Positions 33,813 through 44,549 of a stretch of DNA of 64,000 nt are shown piece by piece. Positions within the stretch are counted from its first letter, which is position 1. Each line of letters opens with the position of its first letter. A program made the translations under genes and the position numbers. Source of the DNA: Syncephalastrum monosporum B8922 (Eukaryota > Mucoromycota > Mucoromycetes > Mucorales > Syncephalastraceae); NCBI GenBank assembly GCA_000697355.1, contig JNEN01000774.1, forward strand, positions 156,448 through 220,447. Reading direction: 5' to 3'. The notes beneath the pieces were generated by a model. It was not told the origin of the DNA and searched no databases. It was given only the letters and a program-made list of their open reading frames with translations.

Positions 33813-34384
33813 TATAATGTATGGAAGAAAAAGAGAAAAGGTGGTAGGGCATGAACAGACGTCAGTGTGGGAAAGCTTTTATATTCGGTTTCATCTGCGC
33901 GGATGATAACATGAACAGCAGGACCCAACTCAATTTGTGTCCGAAATGATTTGATCGAATAGGAGAAAAGCAAGCTGGTAATGTCCCGATGAAAGCCCGT
34001 GCTTGCCCAGTACACGCATCTTACTTTTATTTATGAGTGGCGGGCGGGGGGGGGTCGTAGATCATCACTGGGCTCACGGAACTCTTTCTGCGTATATGGC
34101 CGTCAAAATTATCCGGTCTGCCCGTCAGCCAGTCCCCCTTCTCCATGCCGTTCATGTTCCTGCCACGTTGGATGATAGACCCTGGAGACAATTTCTGTTT
34201 TTCCTCTCTTTTTTGTTCTCCCCCGCAAAAGCACATCCCACCCTATAAAATACAGTGGCCCCCAATCCCGCGAAACTTTAAAATTTGGAAAGGCGCAAAT
34301 CGGCTTGAGTTGCGTCTTTTGACTGGTTCTTTAGGACGCGCTATTGCTACAAAGCAACCTCCGGTTTCTCGGGCAACGTCAGTC
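33813..34384. other. Divergent promoter region DapA-like/ELP4
   Basis: About 570 bp between divergent genes. A TATAAAA at 34244-34250 lies 135 bp before the ELP4 ATG. A G10 run occurs at 34045-34054. No gene recognised. Confidence 0.5.
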
Positions 34385-35912
34385 ATGAGTTTCAAGAAAC
34401 GCAACGCGGATCAGCAACCCAAACTCCCGCCGGGATCACGCCTCAGTGCGTACAACGGACAGCTCCTGGTCTCGACGGGCGTGCCTTCCCTCGACGATAT
34501 CCTCGGCGGTGGCTTGCCCGTCGGCACCGTCCTGCTCATCAAGGAAGATCGCGCTACCTCGTATGCCGCACTTCTCCTCAAGTACTTCCTCGCCCAAGGC
34601 ATAGCGTCTGGCCACCATTGCGCACTCGCCTCCAAGGACGAAGACCCCGACACGTTTCTGCGCAGCCTCATGGGGCTTGCCTCTGACGCATCCGAGAATG
34701 ACAATGACGACGACGAGCAGATCACAAAGAACGCGGCTGCACGCGGCTCGGATCGTATGAAGATTGCTTGGCGTTACTCACACTTGAAGAAGTTTGAGTC
34801 CGGTGTCAAGCATAAACCAGGCAAGTGGACGGGCTGCTGTCATTAATCATGCAACCGGACCCTGATTGTGTCTTTTTTTTTTTTTTCTTTTTTGTTCTTT
34901 TGTGTGCAGACCCTGTTATTCGCAACACGTCTGCCTCTGCCTCGTCGAGCGAACCAAAGCCGTACTGCAGCATGTTTGATCTGACCAAGCGTATCACAGA
35001 CGCTGCGCTGGATGAGGCGAACACCAGCTTGCTCAACGTCGGCGGCCTGTTTGACGACGCCTCGGACGACTACGGCGCGCTCCTCGACCAAATCCAGAAC
35101 CTGGTTATCGACAATCACTTTAGGTAACGCGAGAGGTTCTCTTTCCTGCCTCTCTCTGTCTCTGTGCCATGTGCGTGCCATTTAAATCTAAACTTTACTT
35201 GCTCCTAAAAGTTCTGCCCTACCGGCTCCTCCCAGCACCCTGCGTAACGTGTTACGGATTGGCATTCACTCCCTCGCTTCTCCGAGTTGGCAGGCCAAAT
35301 CACCTCAGGTAAATGAGATTGATCAGAAAATAACAAAAGGAAAGACGCTCGGGTGGGGTTCTCATGTTACGCTCAACAGGATCTGTACAAGTTTTTCCAT
35401 GCCCTGCGCGGCCTGCTCCGTTTCTCGTTCGGCGTGGCCGTCGTCACGATACCTGCCTACCTATACGATAACATAACGCGGATCGAACACATGGTGGATG
35501 CCGTCATTGAAATCGAGTCCTTCGCAGGTACGGCAAACAAAAAAGGGTACAAGTAGGGCGAATGCGTTTGTCTAACGCACTGCAATGATGCATAGGATCG
35601 CCGGTACATAACGAGGCAGCCTATACGCAGAATTACCACGGTTTCTTTTATGTCCACAAATTACCCGTGCTCAATTCGCTGCTCCCTTCGAGCACGAAGC
35701 TGTCCGTTCTCTCGGCAGGCGGAAACAATGACCTCGCGTTCAAGCTGCGACGGAAACGGTTTGCCATCGAAACTTTCCATCTTCCGCCCGAAGGAGGTGT
35801 CAGCGAACGACGCACAGAGCCACCGGCTGCTTCAGAGACGAAGAAAAAGCAGCGGGGCCCCGGCTTGGGATGCGGCTCGACTCCTGGTCGGCCAGATCCA
35901 CTCGAATTCTAA
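34385..35912 (+). CDS. ELP4: Elongator complex protein 4 (ELP4/PAXNEB)
   Basis: Exons 34385-34820, 34910-35123, 35212-35308, 35380-35527, 35596-35912; 403 residues. Elp4 forms the RecA-fold Elp4-5-6 hexamer of Elongator, needed for tRNA wobble-uridine modification in the cytoplasm. Conserved blocks: LPPGSRLSAYNGQLLVSTGV, PSLDDILGGGLPVGTVLLI, the linker to MKIAWRYSHLKKF, MFDLTKRIT, LRNVLRIGIHSLASPSW, FFHALRGLLRFSFGVAVVTI, HMVDAVIEIESFAG and HGFFYVHKLPVLNSL. The tail ends with FAIETFHLPPEGG and a Lys/Arg-rich end. Intron 1 (34821-34909) has a GC donor (CCAG/GCAAGT), needed for the frame. Phases agree throughout. Confidence 0.95.
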
Positions 35913-36010
35913 ACTTGTACACTTTTTGTATATCTTTTCTTCTTTTTTTTCCCCATCCTCCGCTATTCCTTTCATCATCAGGCATACTCTTCCTTTACAT
36001 ACTCACACCC

Positions 36011-36046
<36 letters not shown>

Positions 36047-36295
36047 CATCCACACATACCGTCTATGTAAAAGTGTGTAGCTCACATGTTCCACAGGTCC
36101 ACTTGGACGTGAAAACCTTCCATACAACTTTGAGTGTGCTGCATATGAGAGAGAGAAATCATCGATACTCAGTGGCTGATGCAGTGTACATCTCGCGCTG
36201 AATATACTTACTGAATGCTATATGTGTTAAATTGTGCACCTGATGATGTGTGAAAAGTACGTCTCGATAAAATGGCGGGAAAAAAGAAAGATATA
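35913..36295. other. Convergent 3' spacer with CT microsatellite
   Basis: Pyrimidine-rich sequence including an uninterrupted (CT)n of about 27 nt at 36015-36041. Lies between ELP4 and the convergent SOG2-like gene; no gene seen. Confidence 0.55.
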
Positions 36296-37914
36296 TCATG
36301 TATTTTCATTCGATGCGGGGAATGAACATGACGAGGAAGCTATGGAGGCAGAAGAGGTAGTATGAGAGCCGATCGTAGCTTCAGGCGAGGGCCGAGAAGC
36401 ATCTTCCGACTGGATCGACAGCTGCTGGTTCTGCTGTGATACCAGGTTGGTATTCCACTGCTTGGCTACCTCTGTCGTCACGCGTGTGACCTGGAGACAG
36501 CCTTGCTTGACGGGTTTGGGCCATTGAAAGTCGTCCTCCGTGATCAGGGCACGTACTGAGCTCATGACAGACACAACGACCTAACCAAGCGCGTTAGCAA
36601 ACGCATTCCCTCCTTTCTATCGAAAATATCGTCTACCTTGAGGAAATGATCGGTCTCTTCCCAAAAGGAACGGGTCAGCTCCTTCCTTGCCAGTGCTTCC
36701 TTGTGTATATCGACATGTTTATCGAGACGGGTGGCCAGTTCAGCAGCGTTGGCAGACTGCCTTTCTAGGTCAGATAGCTTGGTCTGGAGCGGTGGAGAGA
36801 GACTCTCGTCAGCAGAGGCGGAGTCCTGCACCGAGTGCTTGAGGAGGTCTGTCACGTGAAGGGAATGGGCGATGGCGAGTTTGAGCAGGGTGTAGAGCTG
36901 TTGGTCGGGATTGTCGTCGCCAGGGCATGTGCCCTGAGGGGAATACAGGGTGGACTCGGTGCTTTGAGACCGGCCACGCGAGAAGGCAAGAGGTGAGGGG
37001 GGCTTGTTGGCGGTCGGTGACGCTTTCGAAGGGGGTGACGCCGTGGTGGAAGAAGTGGTGGTGGTGGCAGGCGTGGCGATAGAGATGGTATGTGATGCAT
37101 CAGCGGAATGGGTGGGATAAGAGGTAGTGGTCGTAGTATGGTGCGTATGGTGCGTATGATTGGATGCTATGCTATGATTTTTGTGGTTGATCAAAGGTGA
37201 AAGGGTATCCCATGCCTCTTTGAGGTCGACGGTGGCGCTGTAGACAGAGACGATCAAATGGCGCGAGAACTTTGGGTCGAGGACTTGGGTGAGTGAGGAC
37301 ATACGAGCCTGGAGAGCAGAGACGAGGTCTTTGAGGCATGCGATACTCGACGCTGCGGCTTTGAAGAGGTCGGCGCATTGAGACGGGCTGGGCTGGAGGT
37401 CGAGCATATCGAGCACGGCCACGAGCTTCTCGGCCGCCCCGGTCGAGCGCTGCAGCTGCGGACCCAGCGAGAGCCCGTCCTTGCCGGAGCAGCAGTGCAA
37501 GCACCGTCGCAGCGTGCTGTGCAAGGACGTGGCAGCGAATAAGACCGTCCGACAGGCTTCAATGGCAGGCAGATGCAAGCCGCTGCTATCAGACGAATTG
37601 ACCGTCCACTGGTAATGAGCCTCGCAATCCATCTCGCGTGATTCGTTGGGGCTGGAGTAGCTGCGTCGATGGAGGCCTGGCACTTGAGGCATTACGAATG
37701 CGGGAGCAGTAATGGTGGCAGGATAAATAGAACGACGACTGTCCACCGTCAACTCGAGAGGCGGAAGCGCTGCTGTTTTGCTCGTCTGTCGATTGGGTGC
37801 AGCTATCTTTTGCAGTGATGGTCCGTGCTTGTTCAGCGAAAGTCCGATACTCGAGTAGATACTATGTCCCAGTTGCGACCGTAGTCTGGCATGTCTTTCT
37901 TGACTTTTTTCCAT
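36296..37914 (-). CDS. Ser/His/Thr-rich helical protein, possibly SOG2-like (RAM pathway)
   Basis: Exons on the complement: 36637-37914 and 36296-36580; 520 residues. Two helical regions, SLHSTLRRCLHCCSG through TVDLKEAWDTLSPLINHKNH and QQLYTLLKLAIAHSLHVTDL through SFWEETDHFLK, flank a low-complexity linker of His, Thr, Ser and Pro. The layout (bundled helices, Ser-rich linker, then VMSSVRALITEDDF) recalls the C-terminal SOG2 domain of the fungal RAM cell-polarity pathway. The leucine-rich repeats that normally precede that domain are absent, so the assignment is tentative. The C-terminus is Ser-rich. The start at 37914 gives MEKSQERHARLRSQ. Confidence 0.55.
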
Positions 37915-38032
37915 GTCTCAAAAGACCTGTTTACAAGATTACCCTTTTTTTTTCTCGTTCTTTTATTTTTGTGTACGCGTATGTGTATGTATGTATGTGT
38001 GTTTATTCTGTGAGGTAGCAAATAACCGCACC

Positions 38033-40504
38033 TCAACTATTGCTACTGCTACTCTTCTTCTTTTTCGATTTCTTGCCACTGCTACTGCTACTACTTTTAC
38101 TACCCTCCTTGCTCTTCTTCTTCTTTGACTTCTTCTTGCTGGAGCTTGTCTCTGTAGGCTCTGGTGTCTCCTCCTCTACGAAGCTCACCGCCTATCCCAT
38201 TGGTCAGCAAACAAATGAAATTTATGCAGTCTGGGGAGATATCTCACCTTATTGTCACTCCCAGTTGATGGCCCTTCTCCCCATACGTTGTCGCCGTGCC
38301 CGTCACCCCATGACCAGGGGTTCTCGCGTTCATTGCCAATCTCTTCATAGTTGCCAAAGCCGCTACTGTACGAGATGGGCATCTTGTCTGCTTGATGGTC
38401 AAACTCATCGGACGCTTCCGGCAGCCGGTTATCTTCGTCGTCGCTGTCTGACTCGACTTGGATTTGATTTCGCATCAGGTTGCCAGGGTGATGACCATCA
38501 CCGTAGCCAGGGTATCCTCCAGAGCCGCTACTCCACACATTTTCAAATTCGCTTCGAAACACGGGCGTCTCCTCTTCGTCGACCTCTTCGTCCTCTTCTT
38601 CTCCTTCGGGCTCGCTGCTCTTGCGTGGCACGTCCACCGACGCTTTTCGTTCGCTGACCCCGCCCGCATTGTAGTACTCTACGGACTCTACATCTTCATC
38701 TCCCGCCACCATGGGGTTACCATAACCCTCATTGTCAGAGTCGTTGCGGGCAACGGGGACAGTGCCCACCGTCGCCGTTGTCGCTTTGGTATCGTCCCCA
38801 AACCAGTCGTCTTCGATCTCACCCGCGTCAAATTGATCCACGACCGCAGGCAGGCGGTCTGATTCTGACGCAAGCGACCCTTCTCGCCTCCGTCCAGTGA
38901 CGGGGGCTGTCGGTGGCGGTGGTGTTGCTTTGCGCGTAAAGGAAGGAGAGTCGGGTATGTCCAGCGCCGGAGCAACTAGATGGGATCCGTCAGAAGCAAT
39001 ACAGAGACGATGGCAAGATACTTACTGTCTTTGCCAATATCATTCAGCTCATCATCCCATGTGTTTTGCATCTCCTCCTGCTGTCGAGACAAGTGACGCT
39101 CAGAAGCTATGGGGGGGGGGGAAGGGGAGCACCCATAAGTTTACAGTTGAGCGCGATTGGGTTATATTGCTTACGCTGATCAAAATTATCTTGGCCTCGT
39201 CGTCGTCGCATGACCTCCGGCACCTTTTCATCTGTATCCAAGGTTTCGAGAGTATCGACTATTTCGACTGCTTTCAGATCGAGCTGCTTCTTCAAGGACT
39301 CCATCTGTTCAGCCGTGTTTAGATTTCCGCCCCTTGATCGGTAAATGGCTGTTTTTGGCATTACCTGAAGCTGCAGAAAAGGAACGCCTAGATACTCGTA
39401 GATATATTTTAGTCCCAGACCTGTCTTCATGCTGGTCTCCGCGTAGCGTATCAGATTCGGTTTGATGGCGCCCTTCTCAATGCGTTCCTGGTTATGCTCA
39501 TACAAGGTAGCATGGATGGTATCCAGGGAAACCGAACGCTCGCCACTAGAGTCACGAGGTTTCAGTAAATGTAAAAGGTGTGTATAGCTTATACCATGCG
39601 GTTTTACCTCTTATCACAAAAATTGCCCTTCGTTCATGTCCTTTTTAGCCCGAGGTACACGTATAATACAATTCAAGAGAGAAAAGTACTTACAAGGACT
39701 AGAACCGAGAGGTTCTCAGGAACCTTTTGAAGCTCCTTGTGAACATAATCAAATGTCCACTGTTTTGTGGTGTCGAATAAGAGGAGGACTGCATGGGAAT
39801 TTCGATAGACGTCGACGGTGTTGGCGTCGAGAGCCATATCCAGTGCATCAGGAGAGGCAGGTGCCGCTTTGTCGACCGGTTCCTGTTTTGGCTGTGCATC
39901 ATGCTCGAGTTTGATCCCGGTGTCTGTCTTTGCATTGTTCTTGTTGTGGGCTTTATCGACCACATCCCAAACTTCAACCTTGATGATATCGTTGGTGTCT
40001 GTGTCCCATTCGTCAACGCACGTATACGCAACTTATATAGATGCATACATACCTCTGTACTGCCAAGGAATATTGGTCACTTGAATCTGAGGCGTCGACT
40101 TGTACACCTCGTCGAATTCTTTGCCCTGGAGTCTTTCGACTTTTTGGGTGGTGGAGTTCAATAAAAGTCGTCGAGCTGCACGCGTCTTTCTTCTTCAGAC
40201 TTACACAAGGTCGATTTGCCGGTCATGACATCGCCACGAATCACGATTTTCACTGCGGACGCGTCAATGACGTACAGAAAGAGAAGAAGACAGCAGTACT
40301 TACTGTTATATTGGACGCCCCTTCGAAAGGCATTGCTCATTGTTTTGAAGGGCTGATGCTGGTGCTCCGGTACAGGACTTCCTCCAGGAGTCGGACCGAC
40401 ATCCTGTTTGTAGGAAAAGCAGTTTGAGTCTATAGAAAGGAGCAAGACCTGCCAGTGGAACCTACTTTCTTGGCAGTGGAGCCAAAGGACCACAAAAAGC
40501 TCAT
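38033..40504 (-). CDS. RABL6: RABL6-like (Rab-like protein 6) GTPase-domain protein
   Basis: Eleven exons on the complement: 40466-40504, 40304-40403, 40205-40252, 40053-40139, 39694-39998, 39608-39627, 39365-39545, 39175-39304, 39026-39106, 38248-38975, 38033-38191; 625 residues. RABL6 is an atypical small-GTPase-like protein known mainly from animals. Conserved: FRRGVQYNMKIVIRGDVMTG then KSTL (P-loop GDVMTGKS), ERLQGKEF, IKVEVWDVVDK, MALDANTVDVYRN, LLLFDTTKQWTFDYV, GNFCDKSGER, RYAETSMKTGLGLKYIYEYL and VPFLQLQ. The C-terminal half is disordered with the conserved GNPMVAGDED motif and a Lys/Ser-rich tail (KKSKKKK). MSFLWSFGSTAKK on its own first exon matches the family N-terminus. Exon 6 is 20 nt. 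Confidence 0.93.
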
Positions 40505-40742
40505 AAAGAAGCGAAGTAAAGAAGAGCAAGTTTTATGCTTTCAAGAATCAGGCGGGAAACTTTGCTGATTTCATTGGCCAAAAAAAGAAAAAAAAAGAAA
40601 AAAAGACCAGAACACAGCACACACATGCGTCAAAAAAAAGCAGCATATTTAGCCAAGACGGACAGGAGCAGATTAAGGTAAGAATATGCACTGTATTGAA
40701 TAAAAATGAGATCAACAAAGAAGTTTATTTGTTTGGACATTT

Positions 40743-41696
40743 TTAGTGACCAAGAGCAGCAAGCGAGGCGTTGATGTCCTTGAGCTCACCCTCCTTGGAG
40801 GCAATAGCCTTCTTCTGGAGAGCGACAAGGGCAGCCTTGCGCTGGTAGTAGGCAGCAGACTTGGCCTTGCGCTTGTCCTCAAGCTTGGCAACGACATCGC
40901 TGTACTTCCAGCCGTACTCGACCGAGATGCGGCCAAGGGCGGTGTACTTGCGGCCGGGGCGGAGGCGCTGGACGCGGAGGGCATCGGGGACGACCATGCG
41001 CTTCTGCTTGTCATAGGGAGCAGGGATACCCTCGAAGAGCTTGACGCGATCCAAGGCAGCGGCACCACGGGCGGTCTTGTGGGGGATCATACCACGGAGA
41101 GCCTTGTACACAAGACGCGAGGGGGCGCGGAAGTGGAAGGGACCACCACGGCGGGGGTTGACGCGGTTCTGCTTGTGGAGGTAGGCAGCGTACTTCACTG
41201 TGATACATGTGTATGTAATTCACCCATACAGAAATCAGTATTGCTGCTCTCGCTCTCTTCTCCTCTGCTGTGCTCTCCAACTCAAACTTACGCTTGTTGC
41301 GGAAGAACTCGCCCGAGACGTTGACCTCCTCGCAGCGAACGACAACGACCTTCTGGCCGCTCAGGGCCTGCTTGGCGACAATAGAAGCAAGACGGCCAAG
41401 GAGGTGACCCTTACCATCAATGACAACGACCTATCGTACAACACAACCGTTAGTTTGCTTATTCTTTTTTAACTTCATCCACTTGAGAAACCCGATCGAT
41501 GATTTGCTGCCACTGATGAAAATGGTAGAGTTTGGACAAAACGCCACTCAACAATTACAGACATGGGCATGTGACACAATGACAGAGAAAGTGCGATCGG
41601 CAGGCAGGAGGCGTCATACGATACGTTCCCAGCAGAGGCAGCAAGTCATTCGAGCAGGGTTCTGCGCTGTATACACACCTTTTCGAAAGTGGACAT
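40743..41696 (-). CDS. RPL16: 60S ribosomal protein uL13 (L16/L13a)
   Basis: Exons on the complement: 41679-41696, 41292-41430, 40743-41197; 203 residues. Structural protein of the large ribosomal subunit. Conserved: [111 protein letters not shown] and [20 protein letters not shown]. The first coding exon is only 18 nt (MSTFEK) and intron 1 is 248 nt, long for this window, as is common for ribosomal protein genes. I checked both introns for C/D snoRNA boxes and found no convincing pair. Confidence 0.97.
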
Positions 41697-43458
41697 TATG
41701 AAGGTCAAACTCGGGTCCGAGAAAAAGAGGGAGAACACATCTTTGTCTGAGCTTCTACCTATAATAAAATTTTTTCTGTGACCGTTCAAGAGAAAAATTA
41801 TGTGCGTGTGTGCGTGCGGCTCGACTCTCAGCTGCCCTCATCGTCGCCGCTGTCTAAATTAATGCTTTAAAAAATAATGAAACAGCCATGGTTCCCCGTG
41901 CACTGCAGCGCAAAGTAGGACCATGCATTCAACAAGATATACGATATAAGCACGGATGCTGATGTCAGTGGTCGAAGTAGATTCGAGAAGTGCATTCTCC
42001 TCAGGATAGGAATCACTTAAGTAGTGCGCCCCAACAGATAATCAACAAAAACCAGAATAAATATTTTATTTGATCATAAAGCATTAGCCTATGGAGGGCT
42101 CCTCAAGTTAGTCTTGTAGACTGAAAATTTTACCTTTTTATATAGCTTAACGGCCAGAGTAGGTTCATTAAGACTCACTCACAGCGCGTCGGCGTATACC
42201 TCACCTATGCAGAGCGACTTCATCTTGATTCACAGTTTTATATTACCATTAAAAATTTCTTGTCAGTGAGCCTGGAACTGACATTTGGCGCGAGGCGTAT
42301 GTCTATTAGGTATCCTGCAGAGGCTCAGCATTGGTTTGGGCGGGCCATTTGGTCAACTTGGATGCGAACGGAAAGGAAGAATGGGAGAGGAAACAATGGA
42401 AAAGAAGAACAAGGGAAGCAAGAACAGCAGAATGGAAATGCACGTTAATGTTCCATATCCAATGTGGCATACAACAGGCAGAGTAATAGGCAGGTATATA
42501 ACTTTGGTGAAAGAGACACCAGAGAATGATACGTCTCCGTGAACAGATGTATTTTCCTTCACACTCATGCTATGTATGGACCATTGAACGGCAACTAATG
42601 CCAGAGGGTCTTCAGGAGGTAGTGTCTGACATCGAATAGCTATTCACCTTATCTTCATCTCGCCAAGAGGCACTCCCGAATCCAAGTAGAATGAATTAGC
42701 GGTCTTACACACGCAGTGGAAGGAGGTTATTATTGATCTTGACACTGGTATGTGCACCACGTTCAAAGAAAAAGAGTAGAGATAGGGACTAATGCGGCCT
42801 GGCTGTGTCGAGCGACATTTTTAACTCGGGTGGGACTCGGACGTGTACCATCATTTGATATACACTATCGAGCCTAGAATTACTATTATACTGATTATAC
42901 AGTGTATGCACGTCAATCATTCCCTCCTTTTCCTACTGTGCATAAGATACGTATATTTAGTAGTTACTCCAGTACATTTTGACTATTGCGAGCAATAAAA
43001 GAAGCTCAATATCAGTCCAGAGATGTTCCTTCATGTTCTCCGCATGATTCTACTTCGGGTGTCCAGAAGGATCCTTTGTTGGTTTAAAATATAGGCATGG
43101 ATATCGAGGCAAGCACAATCCCAAGCTTGTTAAATCCATCTTCTTTAAATAGGGATACAACTCAGAGTCGTTTGGTCTGGGTGTCTCTGCATTTGCGATA
43201 ATTAAACTACTCTAGATATGAGCACCGATGAGCAAATGTATATATACCATACTCAACGAATATCGGGTATTTCCTTCTGACCGCCACTTTCCAAAACTCG
43301 ACATACGTCACTTCAACCTTGCTGTTTTTTTTTTCTCTTGTTATCTTAAATAGAATATTGAGGCTGAAGTTCAGCATGAGCTGTGTGTGATTTTTATACA
43401 TATTCGCAGATACTCTTTACGATTACCGTCGTTAAATGTAAAAAGTTTGAAGAGACAG
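41697..43458. other. Gene-poor region right of uL13
   Basis: About 1.8 kb, AT-rich with several purine runs. It contains the uL13 promoter at its left end. Short frames at 42260-42542 (plus) and 43207-43401 (minus) lack domains or introns. No supported gene. Confidence 0.45.
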
Positions 43459-44220
43459 CTATCCGACAACTTTTCGAAAGCGAGTCTGTACGTCTCCGTG
43501 TAGACACAGCCACTTTTTGACTAGATTGACTAAAGGCAACCGTCTATTGTCCGTCTGGGCCGCTTTGCTGGGTTCAGTAACAAATCGCGCCTCCATTACA
43601 ATGCCATAAGTTCTGTGGTTGGTCTTCTCCCCGACAGAATAAGACTCTGCGACAAGGTGAGTAGTGTGATAGAGTCCTTTGAGGCGCTCGGTGGCCCAGG
43701 TGTTTAGTCCATAGATGCGGCCATACAGGCACCCTTGCTGTAGCTTCTGCTTCTGCTTATTGCTTGAGGCCTTCTTCGTTTGTTTTTTCGTGACACTATG
43801 AGATTACCGCGGCACGCCGCGGAAAAGTGAGAAAAGGAGAAAGAAGAAAGAAGACTTATTATAACACTTCGTCATGCAGACTTCCCATTCATGATCACAC
43901 AGACAGTATAACCTCGATAGACTGGGCTAAACTAGATGAAAACATGTACGGTGGTTTCCTCTTTACATAATCATTATTTCATCTCGATTTTGGAGCATAG
44001 CTATATTCGCAGACATTTAACTACTCCTCTTCCCATATTTGTTGACTCTGTCTGGAAAAGCTTTTTCCCTTGTCTTATTATGCCTTGAGTTCCCCTGGAT
44101 CCTATTATAATCTTTTTGTCTATGCCACTTGCCTACGCCTACATCTAAGATCAAGTCACGGATATGAAAAATAAATGAGAGGGCGTGATTGGTGTAAGAG
44201 GCGGCTAGGTCGATATAATG
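43459..44220 (-). pseudogene. Cryptic coding exons of an unidentified gene or gene remnant
   Basis: A stop-free stretch of 110 codons on the complement (43459-43795) follows a good acceptor (CTCATAG) and has protein-like composition: QQGCLYGRIYGLNTWATERL, then HTTHLVAESYSVGEK, GIVMEARFV and RLPLVNLVKKWLCLHGD. It lacks an early Met, so it looks like a terminal exon. A possible middle exon near 43865-43927 reads PSLSRLYCLCDHEWEVCMTK with a Cys/His cluster. A further 68-codon open stretch (44017-44220) reads HYIDLAASYTNHALSFIFHI then RDLILDVGVGKWHRQ. Splice donors between them are weak and no start was found. It may be a decayed mobile-element or host gene. Family unknown. Confidence 0.35.
43807..43822. 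repeat. GC-rich 16-bp inverted repeat
   Basis: Perfect palindromic arms CCGCGGC and GCCGCGG separated by AC, inside AT- and purine-rich sequence just upstream of the cryptic terminal exon. The CGG/CCG half-sites resemble targets of Zn2Cys6 regulators, but it could be a hairpin only. Confidence 0.7.
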
Positions 44221-44549
44221 CTAACTTTCGCATAATTATCTCACAATGGCCTAGAACATTACCACAACGATAGAAGGAAAGAGAACTTGAACATTTATCT
44301 CCAAATGGAAGTACTGCTTATTGTATGTTACTTCAAATTTTAAGCCGAGGTCGTCTTTACAATACCGGATACATCTAAAAGCCGCTTCTCGCTGGGGACA
44401 TAAAGGTCGATGGACATCAAGGTATATAGCCTTTACATCTTTCTTTACGATATTGCCGTTAATTGAGCTCTTTTTATCTCATCTCATATTAGAAGATACG
44501 TTCTTCTTTGACCCTGTCCCTACAGTACTGAGTACAACAAGGCTACCGC
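44221..44549. other. Promoter region of the MFS gene
   Basis: AT-rich sequence upstream of ATG 44550, with a TATATAGCC near 44423. No gene seen. Confidence 0.45.

Noticed and set aside
41431..41678. Possible snoRNA in the long uL13 intron 1
   Set aside because: Mammalian L13a introns host C/D snoRNAs, but here I find no C box plus D box pair on the gene strand; a TGATGA occurs only antisense.
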